DNA of 64,000 nucleotides, taken from assembly GCA_965212525.1 (NCBI GenBank), contig CBDBVC010000037.1, positions 1-64,000 of the forward strand. The letters are read 5' to 3'. The notes under the pieces were generated by a model. It searched no databases. It saw only the letters and a program-made list of their open reading frames with translations, and had not been told where the DNA came from. Position 1 is the stretch's first letter. Each line of letters begins with the position of its first letter. The translations under genes and the position numbers were made by a program. Positions 27,042 to 35,525 of this stretch are shown here, one piece after another. Source of the DNA: SZUA-38 sp965212525. GTDB lineage: Bacteria > Pseudomonadota > Gammaproteobacteria > Xanthomonadales > SZUA-38.

Positions 27042-27342
27042 GATGACCTCCTGAACTATAAAATTCCGGCAAAGGCTGCAAACTGAATACTCAGAAATAC
27101 GCCATGCCGACGTCATCACATGACCGGGGAATGATAATGATTACCACCAGCCAATACGTACACCCCCTTTATTAAGGGTGAAGTTGAATACCCACACCTC
27201 TCACCTCTATGCCGCTGACGTTTTCACGAATTGATCTTTGCTTGATTCTCTCAGGCAGAATGATCATAGTGTTTCGTGTATGGGTATTGAGTGCCGCAGC
27301 CTTGTTCAACAGGTTCGCGGCAAGCACAGTTGATCATCGATC
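27042..27342. other. Divergent intergenic region, LamG gene / CadC-like regulator
   Basis: These 301 bases separate two divergent starts. They include a purine-rich AGGAGG for the LamG gene, an imperfect CACCC / GGGTG hairpin at 27161-27180 and a weak plus-strand promoter at 27242-27270. No small gene was seen. Confidence 0.45.
27242..27270 (+). promoter_or_regulatory. Possible promoter of the CadC-like regulator gene
   Basis: TTGATT (27242-27247) and CATAGT (27265-27270) are 17 bases apart and would start transcription near 27277, 66 bases before the start codon. Both hexamers match only four of six consensus positions. Confidence 0.3.
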
Positions 27343-29616
27343 ATGAATGACCACAGCACTACAGATAGTGTCTCGGCCGAGCTTCAGCTGCCGCAAGAGG
27401 TGTTGAAGCAGGGATTCTGGCTGGCTGGTGCGCGCGTCCAGCCGGTTGACGGCAGCATCAGCAATGGTGACCAGACACTGCACCTGGAGCCCCGAGTGAT
27501 GGACGTGCTGGTGGTGCTTGCCAGCAAACAGGGGCAGGTGGTGACGCGTGATGAACTGATGAATGAAGTCTGGCAAGGCTCACTGGTGACCGAAGATGCC
27601 CTGGCTCGCTGCATTTATCAGTTACGCCAGCATTTGCCGACAATTCTGGACAACGATGAATCCGGGTCCATCATCGAAACCGTCCACAAGAAAGGTTTCA
27701 AGCTGAATCTGGCCGTGTCTGCAGAGGGCATTGCAGAAACTCCCGGCACTCACTCGCCGGCAAACACCAGATGGATCCTCCTGTTGCTGACCACAGTCGT
27801 GATCATCGTGGCTGTCTATCTGCTGAATTCTCGCACGACTGAAGATGCACCCATGGAGTCGATTGCGGTGCTGGCATTCAACAACATGACGGGCAACGAC
27901 GAGTATGACTATCTGGCCGATGGTTTCAGCGAGCAACTGTCGCATGCACTCGCCAATGTGCCCAATCTGAAAGTGGCAGCGCGCACCTCGGCATTCTATT
28001 TCAGGGATAACCCGGCCAACATTCCCGAGATTGCAAGACAACTGGATGTCGAGGCTCTGCTGGAGGGCAGCATACGCATCAATGGTGGTGAACTCCGGGT
28101 GACAGCCCAGTTGATCAGGGCCGACGGTTTTCACATGGCATCGCATGAATACAACAGGCCGCTGACTGATCTGTTGCGGCTGCAATCCGAGGTGACAGAT
28201 CAGATACTGATCGAATTGGGCATGACCGATGATGAAGCTGAAGTACAGCCCATCAAAGGCCCGACGGATAATTACGAGGCCTATGATCTTTACCTGCGAG
28301 GCCGATTCGAACTCACACGCAAACCTCCCGAATCCTATGCCCGTGCGGCCGAACTGTTTGAGCAGGCGATTGAACTGGATCAGAATTATGCACTCGCCTA
28401 CAGTGGTATCGCCGACGTGTACAGCCTGCAACTTGCACGTGGACTGGTCACAACCGAGGCAGTGGCCGAGAAGGTCGAGTCGGCGATCACCAGAGCGCTT
28501 GAACTGGATGAACAACTGGCCGAGGCAAATGCGTCCCGTGGACTGCAGCATTTCACCTACAGACGATACGCCGAATCGGAGCCACATTATCGCCGCGCCA
28601 TTGAACTAAACCCGAATTACATCAGCGCTCACAATTGGCTTGGATTGAGCCTGGTCTATCAGGACCGATTCACGGAGGCAATCGAAGCCTATCAGCAGGC
28701 GCAGAAACTTGATCCACTGGATGCATCGCTGAACAGAAATCTTGGTGCGAACCTGCTTCTTGTCGGCCGACCCGATGAGGGATTGAGATATCTCACTCGA
28801 TCTCAACGGGTCAATCCCGAGTCAGCCCGCCCCTATGGACTGCTGGTGTTGTGGAACAGTTACTACGGCAGACTGGCCGAGGCAGCACAGTGGCGTGACA
28901 GTGGGCTGGAACAGTTCCCAGAGGACAGGGAACTGCAGTTGCAAACAATCGTGCTTTATACCCAGCAGGGCGACTGGGCCCGTGCCGGACAGGCACTGTC
29001 AGAAGCCCGTCAGCGATCGCCCGATGACGTGCGCCTGCTCCTCTACGGGATCAATCTTTATCTTGCTGCAGACCAGCCTGAAGCACTTGATGAACTGCTC
29101 GCAGATTTTGCCAGCCCGGAATCCCCGTTTGGCATCAATCCACCGTTTGGCAGAACCCGTGTAATCGCTCGAGGCCTGATGATACGTCTGTTGCAGCAAG
29201 GCAGGACAGACGAGGCCATCGAACTGGTCAATGCCAATGAGATGGGCAATGAACTGGTCTGTGGCGCATTCGGTGATCCTGGGCCACTGATGTATCTTGC
29301 CCATGCCTACAGACAAACCGGGCAAACGCTCACGGCCGACAATATTCTGGCTGATTGTCTATCAGAAATTGACAGCCTGCTGGCACAGCGCGGCAGCTAT
29401 CCCAGGATGCTATACCGACTGGCAATGATCCATGTGATGCGCGGTGAATATCAACAGGGCGAAAACGTGCTTCGACAGGCCATTGAACTGGGCTGGAATC
29501 ACTCTTACGAGGCCCGAAACGATCCGCTGTGGCAACCGTATCGAAATCAGGCCCCTTTTGATGAACTGTTCTCAGTGCTCGAAAGCAACTACGGACATCA
29601 GACGAAGATTCAATAG
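27343..29616 (+). CDS. CadC-like membrane transcription regulator with TolB-like and TPR domains
   Basis: The 757-residue protein has an N-terminal OmpR-type winged helix (about residues 25-115; L-E-P-R-V-M-D-V-L-V-V-L, D-E-L-M-N-E-V-W, Y-Q-L-R-Q-H-L) and one membrane helix near 143-162. It continues with a TolB-N-like adenylate-cyclase-associated segment (I-A-V-L-A-F-N-N-M) and a series of TPR repeats from about residue 305. It should bind DNA from the membrane and sense an envelope or periplasmic signal with the C-terminal part. No receiver domain is present, so control is one-component, as in CadC and ToxR. It is surrounded by secreted-protein genes, which are plausible targets. Confidence 0.88.
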   Translation: MNDHSTTDSVSAELQLPQEVLKQGFWLAGARVQPVDGSISNGDQTLHLEPRVMDVLVVLASKQGQVVTRDELMNEVWQGSLVTEDALARCIYQLRQHLPTILDNDESGSIIETVHKKGFKLNLAVSAEGIAETPGTHSPANTRWILLLLTTVVIIVAVYLLNSRTTEDAPMESIAVLAFNNMTGNDEYDYLADGFSEQLSHALANVPNLKVAARTSAFYFRDNPANIPEIARQLDVEALLEGSIRINGGELRVTAQLIRADGFHMASHEYNRPLTDLLRLQSEVTDQILIELGMTDDEAEVQPIKGPTDNYEAYDLYLRGRFELTRKPPESYARAAELFEQAIELDQNYALAYSGIADVYSLQLARGLVTTEAVAEKVESAITRALELDEQLAEANASRGLQHFTYRRYAESEPHYRRAIELNPNYISAHNWLGLSLVYQDRFTEAIEAYQQAQKLDPLDASLNRNLGANLLLVGRPDEGLRYLTRSQRVNPESARPYGLLVLWNSYYGRLAEAAQWRDSGLEQFPEDRELQLQTIVLYTQQGDWARAGQALSEARQRSPDDVRLLLYGINLYLAADQPEALDELLADFASPESPFGINPPFGRTRVIARGLMIRLLQQGRTDEAIELVNANEMGNELVCGAFGDPGPLMYLAHAYRQTGQTLTADNILADCLSEIDSLLAQRGSYPRMLYRLAMIHVMRGEYQQGENVLRQAIELGWNHSYEARNDPLWQPYRNQAPFDELFSVLESNYGHQTKIQ

Positions 29617-29643
29617 AACACTCACCGACAACTAACGCCAGCC

Positions 29644-30903
29644 TCATTCAAAACCATTGGAAAACAGGGCATCAGGCCTGACCTCAACCGAGCCGATATC
29701 GCAGCGGAATGATCCATCGCCATCGCCGTCCTCGGGCCTGAACACCAGACGCTGATCGACGAACAGTTCACAGGCCGTCGTAATGGCATCGATCGCCGGG
29801 CTTCCGGGCATGGGTAAATTGGTCATGGTAGCGCCGCCATTGAATGCCAGAGACGCCAGTTGGGGATCTGCCGTGATGTGATTGGCAGACATGTTTGCAC
29901 AAGTGCCATCGGAATCGAGGTTGAACTCGGAGGTGCTGGTGTCAATGTTGTTGCAGTCGTATGAGTTGTTATTGGCAATGATGGAATAGCTGATGGTGCC
30001 GGTACCACCGCTGAAAAACGCCAGCCCACCTTCGTCGTTGTCGTAAATGGTGGAATGAACGATATTCAGTGTGGATGATGATGAAATACCACCGGGTGAC
30101 ACAGGCGAGAAGCCCGTGTTACCCGAAATGGTGGAATTGAAGATGGCTGTCGGTGCCAGGGCAATGATGCCGGCCGCTCCGTTTCCTGTCGTCAGATTAT
30201 TGGAGATGGTTGATTGTTCAATGATGAGAGAGCTGCCAGGAATCGTCACAATCGCGCCGCCATCTGTAGATGTGTTGTTGTGAATCGTCGATCGCCTGAT
30301 TGTCAGGTTACCCAGGTTCTCGATCGCGCCTGAAAACGTCTGGGCGACATTATCCCTGATGACGACACCATCAAGAATCATGGTGCCCTCATTGCGTACG
30401 GAACCGGCCGAAGTGGCTGAAAATCCGTCTTCCAGTGTCAAGCCGGACAGGGTACTGGTGGAGGTGTTGAGTATGTGCCGTCGCATATCCTGACCATTGA
30501 TTTCCAGCAGATCCGCACCAGGACCCGTGATGGTCACCGGTGTAAACAAAGTCAGGGTCTCGTACAGCAGAATTCTGGAACCGTTCAGCGACGGGTCAAA
30601 TCCGATGACATCGGCGCCGGGCAACCCCGGTGCACAATCAACGTAGGTCTGATTACCGTAATTGGCATTGGCCACGGCTTCGACCAGTGAACACTGGTAG
30701 TTGCTGAACGAATAGGTGGCATCGGTATCGACGATGATGTTGGGGCTACCGCTGTTGGGATGCTCTGGCTGACCTGTCTTGTCCATCGTGACAGTCGAAT
30801 CCATATTACTGCCTTCTCGCGCATAGACTGCACCAAATGTGATCAACCCTGCGCCCACGGAGTGAATCAATGCCCTCGTGACTGCTGCCCCAAGCTTGTC
30901 CAT
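29644..30903 (-). CDS. Secreted beta-helix protein (choice-of-anchor Q type) with FSNGFE tail
   Basis: The 419-residue product begins with a helix that acts as signal peptide (G-A-G-L-I-T-F-G-A-V-Y-A). The region Y-Q-C-S-L-V-E-A-V-A-N-A-N matches the C-S-L-R-E-A-I-x-x-A-N motif that opens a family of large secreted parallel beta-helices. Repeats such as T-L-S-G-L-T-L-E-D-G-F, I-R-R-S-T-I-H-N-N-T and I-E-Q-S-T-I-S-N-N form coils of about 22 residues, residues 120-330. The chain ends D-A-L-F-S-N-G-F-E, a terminal tail shared with other exported proteins here. A strong GGGAGG precedes ATG 30903. Probable surface or secreted protein, function unknown. Confidence 0.8.
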   Translation of the reverse strand: MDKLGAAVTRALIHSVGAGLITFGAVYAREGSNMDSTVTMDKTGQPEHPNSGSPNIIVDTDATYSFSNYQCSLVEAVANANYGNQTYVDCAPGLPGADVIGFDPSLNGSRILLYETLTLFTPVTITGPGADLLEINGQDMRRHILNTSTSTLSGLTLEDGFSATSAGSVRNEGTMILDGVVIRDNVAQTFSGAIENLGNLTIRRSTIHNNTSTDGGAIVTIPGSSLIIEQSTISNNLTTGNGAAGIIALAPTAIFNSTISGNTGFSPVSPGGISSSSTLNIVHSTIYDNDEGGLAFFSGGTGTISYSIIANNNSYDCNNIDTSTSEFNLDSDGTCANMSANHITADPQLASLAFNGGATMTNLPMPGSPAIDAITTACELFVDQRLVFRPEDGDGDGSFRCDIGSVEVRPDALFSNGFE

Positions 30904-31250
30904 CGAATTTGCCTCCCACGTTATCTGCTCACAATGACACCACAGCGTATTCGCGGTGTGCCCTGATCGATTGAGGTCAATCTATGAATCGAAATCTATC
31001 TTGTCGCGATACAAAGTCCTGATGATTATCTGATGATTTGATGATGATCAATAAAATCAGACACTTACGAGCCTCAGAAAATCCTGCAGCAGATACATCA
31101 CGATACGAGCTCTGGTATAGTCTTAAGAGTGACAGCCTTGGGTCACACAGATGTCTTTTGATTCAGCCTGCCCGGTCAACTAGGTGGGAAACCTGACTGC
31201 ATCGTCGTGGGGCCATTGTGGGGCATCCAGAAGTAGAGGAGGACAACATC
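30904..31250. other. Divergent intergenic region, beta-helix / Sel1 genes
   Basis: The 347 bases between divergent genes include an extended -10 promoter for the Sel1 gene (31113-31121) and, just after its predicted start, a GTGAC-N8-GTCAC inverted repeat at 31129-31146. No reading frame here has a ribosome site. Confidence 0.45.
31093..31121 (+). promoter_or_regulatory. Extended -10 promoter of the Sel1-repeat gene
   Basis: TGGTATAGT at 31113-31121 is a full TGn extension plus a five-of-six -10 hexamer. The -35 position (ATACAT, 17 bases upstream) is poor, as allowed for extended -10 promoters. Predicted start near 31128. Confidence 0.45.
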
Positions 31251-31778
31251 ATGAGAATCCTGACAACGTCATTTATTTTATTTTTGCTCCCGCTGGCCGC
31301 TTCAGCGGATATCACTGCACTTGTGGCCAAGGCCGAGTCCGGTGATGTCACGGCCATGTACGAGCTGGGGCATGCCTACAATCGCGCCAAGGGCACGGAA
31401 AGAGATCTTGAAAAGGCAGCCTACTGGTACGAAAAGGCTGCTGCCGGCAACAATGCCAAGGCGCAGTATGATCTGGGTATGATGTATGCCGCCGGTGCCG
31501 GGGTTCCCAATGATTTCAATCGGGCCGGCGAGTTGCTGGAAGCTGCAGCGAAACAACGGCATCCACGGGCACAGGCCGATTACGCCATGCTGCTGTTCGG
31601 CCTGGGACCGAAGGAGCTTAAAAACCCGATCGAGGCTTACGCCTGGCTGACGGTGATCGAAAAGTACGCACAGGGCAGTCAGTTCAAGGCGAGCCTGGAA
31701 AAGAAATTCACCGCCGAAGAACTGGAACAGGCAAAGGCACTGGGTGCCGAGTACCTGAGCAAGTACGGTTCGAAATAA
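31251..31778 (+). CDS. Periplasmic Sel1-repeat protein
   Basis: ATG 31251 has AGAGGAGGA in front and begins a signal peptide (I-L-F-L-L-P-L-A-A-S-A-D). The 175-residue product contains three Sel1-like repeats: A-M-Y-E-L-G-H-A-Y-N, K-A-A-Y-W-Y-E-K-A-A-A-G-N-N-A-K-A-Q-Y-D-L-G, and A-G-E-L-L-E-A-A-A-K-Q-R-H-P-R-A-Q-A-D-Y. It ends in a helical region resembling the usual A-Y-A-W-L cap. Sel1 proteins of this size act as adaptors or chaperones in the periplasm, and some are secreted beta-lactamase-like proteins with cysteines; none are present here. The upstream promoter is unusually good for this window. Confidence 0.85.
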   Translation: MRILTTSFILFLLPLAASADITALVAKAESGDVTAMYELGHAYNRAKGTERDLEKAAYWYEKAAAGNNAKAQYDLGMMYAAGAGVPNDFNRAGELLEAAAKQRHPRAQADYAMLLFGLGPKELKNPIEAYAWLTVIEKYAQGSQFKASLEKKFTAEELEQAKALGAEYLSKYGSK

Positions 31779-31910
31779 TCGATCCGGTTTATCGTCATCA
31801 CGATGCACACTCATCGTGTGATGACAGCCGACTGTCAAATCAGTCACATCATTGATCCGGATGTTGTGATAGCGTCTTGACTGTGACGCCTGATACGCAA
31901 TAACTGAACC

Positions 31911-33461
31911 ATGATGAACGACCACAATCCTGTTGCTCGCCTGCTGGCAGGACTCGGCTGCCTGATTCTGCTCCAGCCTGTGAATTCTCCTGCAATCGAC
32001 AGACCGGATGACTGGGTTGAAGGCACTCAGGCGCTTGATGGCGGCGCAACGCGGGACTTCTACAACCGCGGTGCCCAGTTGCCCTGGCGCAATTTCATGG
32101 GAGACTGGGACGATATCAATGGCGTCGCTCAGGGCGATGCCGCCTTTGCCAGTGTCAGCATGATTGACGACGATGTGGATGAATACATCGAATGGGATGT
32201 GACCGGCCTGGTGCAGTCCTGGCTTGATGGTGATTTCCCCAACCTCGGCATGCTGCTGCGCAATACCAGCTCGGGTGCCACCTACCGATTTTACAGCCGC
32301 GAGCACCCCGTCGCTGTCGAGCGGCCCGAACTGGTGGTCACCACGGCTTCCGGCACAACTGTACTCCCACCGCATGCAGACACCTATATTGCCTCATCCA
32401 CCTTTCAGGGATTCGGTGATGACACGGAAATTCAGCTCAGCAGCGACACCCGGCACCTGCTGATCAGTTTCGACCTCGGTTCATTGCCGGCAGAACCCGT
32501 GTTATCAGCCGATCTGCGACTGTTTGTGCAGGCCGAATTCGGCAATGGCAATATTGGAGTGTTCCGGGCATCACAAGGACACAGTGAGCCACCGTCCAGT
32601 CCCGTTCAGGGTCTCGCTGCGCAATACCCGGCCGATGCGGGTATCGAAAACCACCCTTCCGTCATGCTGTTTGAATCGTTCGGGAGTGCCAGCTGGGGCC
32701 AGCAATGGAGTTACGGTACCGGGGATTCAACGCTGGATCGGGTCCTGACTGATCCCGGAAATCTGTTTCAACCATTCCAGGACTACGCACTGCGAGCCCG
32801 GGTGCCCGACGGCGGCCTGACCGGTCTGAATGTCGGTTATCGTTTCGAGGACGAACTGGGATTTGAACCCGAAGAAATCTATTTCAGGTATTACCTCAGA
32901 ATCGGTGATGACTGGGATCCACTGGTGGGCGGCAAACTGCCGGGCATTGCAGGTCGTTACCCGGGCACATCCATGGAAGGCGGCTGGGGCGGTCGTCAGT
33001 CCAATGGCATGAACGGCTGGTCATCGCGCGGCCTGTACCGTGTGGAACCACCACCGGGAAACACCTTCAGTGGGCATCTTCCCACCGGCAATTATGTCTA
33101 CCATGCAGACATGCCCAGTTCCTTCGGTGACAACGAGCTGTGGCAGAACGATCATCGTGGCCTACTGGAAAAGAACCGCTGGTACTGCATCGAGATGTAC
33201 CTGCAGCTCAACAGCCTGACACAGAATGACGGCATCATGCGCGGCTGGATCGATGGCCGGCTGGCCTGGGAAAAGATCGATTACCGATGGCGCGATATCG
33301 ACGCGCTCAAGATTCAGGAAATCTGGCTCAACGTCTATCACGGCGGCACCACGGCCGCCGATCAGGACATGCACGTGTATCTGGACAACATCGTTATCGC
33401 CACCGAGTACATCGGCCCGACGGCCACGGGCCTGGTTTTCAGCGATGGGTTTGAAGACTAA
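31911..33461 (+). CDS. Secreted DNRLRE + polysaccharide-lyase-14-like protein with FSDGFE tail
   Basis: The 516-residue protein has an N-terminal signal segment. Residues about 40-215 hold a DNRLRE-type beta-sandwich; A-S-V-S-M-I ... Y-I-E-W-D-V-T-G-L-V-Q-S-W-L-D-G and L-V-V-T-T-A-S-G-T are typical and may cover two copies. Residues about 235-500 resemble the PL14/alginate-lyase-like jelly roll (Y-F-R-Y-Y-L-R-I-G-D-D-W, G-G-K-L-P-G-I-A-G, G-W-G-G-R, D-M-H-V-Y-L-D-N-I-V-I-A-T). The chain ends V-F-S-D-G-F-E-D. It is probably an extracellular polysaccharide-binding or degrading protein; lyase activity is inference. It lies 132 bases behind the Sel1 gene. Confidence 0.78.
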   Translation: MMNDHNPVARLLAGLGCLILLQPVNSPAIDRPDDWVEGTQALDGGATRDFYNRGAQLPWRNFMGDWDDINGVAQGDAAFASVSMIDDDVDEYIEWDVTGLVQSWLDGDFPNLGMLLRNTSSGATYRFYSREHPVAVERPELVVTTASGTTVLPPHADTYIASSTFQGFGDDTEIQLSSDTRHLLISFDLGSLPAEPVLSADLRLFVQAEFGNGNIGVFRASQGHSEPPSSPVQGLAAQYPADAGIENHPSVMLFESFGSASWGQQWSYGTGDSTLDRVLTDPGNLFQPFQDYALRARVPDGGLTGLNVGYRFEDELGFEPEEIYFRYYLRIGDDWDPLVGGKLPGIAGRYPGTSMEGGWGGRQSNGMNGWSSRGLYRVEPPPGNTFSGHLPTGNYVYHADMPSSFGDNELWQNDHRGLLEKNRWYCIEMYLQLNSLTQNDGIMRGWIDGRLAWEKIDYRWRDIDALKIQEIWLNVYHGGTTAADQDMHVYLDNIVIATEYIGPTATGLVFSDGFED

Positions 33462-33499
33462 TGCCCAGTCAGTATTGAAATACACAGTGAATGATCGAG

Positions 33500-33525
33500 G
33501 CCACCGGCAAACATTCGCCGGTGGC
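33500..33525. terminator. Hairpin between convergent genes
   Basis: GCCACCGGC and GCCGGTGGC form a perfect nine-base stem with loop AAACATTC, placed between convergent stops at 33461 and 33539. It has AATTA on one side and no long T tract. Confidence 0.55.
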
Positions 33526-33538
33526 AATTATGATCAAC

Positions 33539-35284
33539 TCACTCCTCGACGCAGCGCCTGCTCAGGAGTGTGTTGGCAAGCCGACCCAGCGTAACTGTGC
33601 GAGACAGTGACTGATCATTCATATTGAAAGTGGCGCTGAGACCATTGCATGAGGAGCGGGACAGCGTCAATTGACCCACGACCTCTGAGCTGGGCAGAGC
33701 AGCCTGATCATCGAAGAAGTTACCGCCGTCAATATCAAGCAGGTCCATGGTGATGACATCATCGCCGGGTGAGAAATCGGCATTGCCGGCCAGCCAGTAG
33801 GGCTGACCTTCGGCCTGTGAGAACACACCCACGAACAGGTAACGACTACCCGTTTCCGACATGCCGGCCTGAATCACGAGCCCCTGACTGGGAATCCCTT
33901 CCACCGCCCAGAGACCGGCCACATCACTGCTGATGCTGGGCTGGTTATCGATGGTGTAGAGGCCCGAGACTGCACCCGGCGCCACACCGTCGGCCCTGAA
34001 GAACACCTTCGTGTTGTCCGGGTTTTTCCGATCACGGTATACCGATTTGATATCGATGTCGTGCAGGTTGAGGCCCGGCACGAACTCACCCTGCTGATAG
34101 AAATCCACCAGGGTTGAGGTGTTGAACTGAGTCACCGTGAACGGGATGATCAGCTCTCTGTCATCAATACTCACCGTTTGAAAGTCGATCGGTGTGATGC
34201 CGGTAAATGTCTCGACACCGGTTGTGCGATCAATGGCCAGTATCGAACTGCCCGGAGGGTCGAGCAAACCCGCATAATAACGACCATAGATGAAATCCCG
34301 GCTGATACTGAATGCCTGTAACGAAATGGAGTTGTTTCCCGCAAGTCCGTCTTCAAGCACCACTTCGGGACTGGTTGACTCATCATCCAGCCTGACAATT
34401 GATGATGCAACACCGTTGGAATCAACGCGATAGGCGAAGACTTCGCCGAACGATTCTGTGATCCATGAATTCTTGCTGATGTCTCCGGGAATCTGTATTT
34501 CGTCAACCTGACCATCCTGCCTGACGCGCAGGACCTGATGCTGACCCTCTCCGCGAACGGTGAAGAAACAGCTGTCGCCACTGGCAATGGCTCTGTTCAC
34601 CCCGCCCAGCTGAAAGCTCAGTGCGTCACTGCTGACATCGGTAAGCACACCATCCTGATACCGAACCAGCACATTGGCATCGTTTGATCGACCCCAGTTG
34701 ACGAAATCTGTAGGCGCAAAGCCGCAGAGATCGAACAGATGCTCCGAAACGCTGATGTTGTCACCAGTCAGATCCGTCTCGACTAGTCGTTGCACCAGTT
34801 GACCATCGGTGACCAGTAATTCGTCATTGATAGTGTCTTCGATATAGATGGCGCCACCCGAAACCGTGGCGCGACCGAAATCAACCACCGTGTCAGCAAT
34901 CGCTCGGGTACCATCGGGCGTGCCATCCGTAACCCAGAGTTGCTCATCGGCCAATGCATCGGTTTTAGCCATGAAATACACCTGGCCATTGAATTGCAGC
35001 AGTTCATTTCTGGCGGAAATGGCCGACTCGCTCAGCAAGACCGTTCCAGGGTTGGTGCCATCGGTTGACCAGAAACGGACTTCGGATCCGTCACCCGATG
35101 GTGTATACGACAGAAACACCAGCCGATCACCGGCAAATGCCACTTTCGATCCGAAGGTCGTGTGCAGGCTGGTCAGGATGGATTGGTTATCACCAATGGT
35201 TACCGGCTTGATGACAATTGGCTCGGCCTGAACAATGTCAGACATCAGCAACAGGCCAGCCAGTAAAAACTTGAAAATACGCAT
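33539..35284 (-). CDS. Secreted ELWxxDGT-repeat protein with C-terminal GQG/W module
   Basis: This 581-residue protein begins with a signal peptide (L-L-A-G-L-L-L-M-S-D-I-V-Q-A). The N-terminal half carries E-L-W-x-x-D-G-T-x-x-G-T repeats (W-S-T-D-G-T-N-P-G-T; L-W-V-T-D-G-T-P-D-G-T), which build beta-propeller-like surfaces in other secreted proteins. The last 120 residues form the shared module: D-V-A-G-L-W-A-V-E-G-I-P-S-Q-G-L-V-I, F-V-G-V-F-S-Q-A-E-G-Q-P-Y-W-L, ending with cysteines in S-S-C-N-G and R-R-C. It is divergently arranged with, and similar in architecture to, the gene at 35526, so the two are paralogues. Function unknown. Confidence 0.75.
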   Translation of the reverse strand: MRIFKFLLAGLLLMSDIVQAEPIVIKPVTIGDNQSILTSLHTTFGSKVAFAGDRLVFLSYTPSGDGSEVRFWSTDGTNPGTVLLSESAISARNELLQFNGQVYFMAKTDALADEQLWVTDGTPDGTRAIADTVVDFGRATVSGGAIYIEDTINDELLVTDGQLVQRLVETDLTGDNISVSEHLFDLCGFAPTDFVNWGRSNDANVLVRYQDGVLTDVSSDALSFQLGGVNRAIASGDSCFFTVRGEGQHQVLRVRQDGQVDEIQIPGDISKNSWITESFGEVFAYRVDSNGVASSIVRLDDESTSPEVVLEDGLAGNNSISLQAFSISRDFIYGRYYAGLLDPPGSSILAIDRTTGVETFTGITPIDFQTVSIDDRELIIPFTVTQFNTSTLVDFYQQGEFVPGLNLHDIDIKSVYRDRKNPDNTKVFFRADGVAPGAVSGLYTIDNQPSISSDVAGLWAVEGIPSQGLVIQAGMSETGSRYLFVGVFSQAEGQPYWLAGNADFSPGDDVITMDLLDIDGGNFFDDQAALPSSEVVGQLTLSRSSCNGLSATFNMNDQSLSRTVTLGRLANTLLSRRCVEE

Positions 35285-35525
35285 TTGTTTTATCCCCCGC
35301 AGGATTGATTAAGGTTCGCTATCAGAATGCTGTACCCGGTGTTAACGGCCGGTTAATTCAGGATGAAATTGTGTTACTAACTGTAACTGGATGTATCTGT
35401 CGAAACTGATCAGGACTGTGATGCCATTGCTGCTCACTGTCCTGATTTTCCTGTGTCTTGCGCGATCATCAAGTAGACTCAACACAACACTCTGATCGCA
35501 TTAGAATCCAATAGAGAACAAAGCA

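Noticed and set aside
31302..32375. Minus-strand reading frame of 357 codons across the Sel1 and DNRLRE genes
   Set aside because: It runs opposite two genes with ribosome sites and known repeats and spans their intergenic gap; it is a shadow frame.
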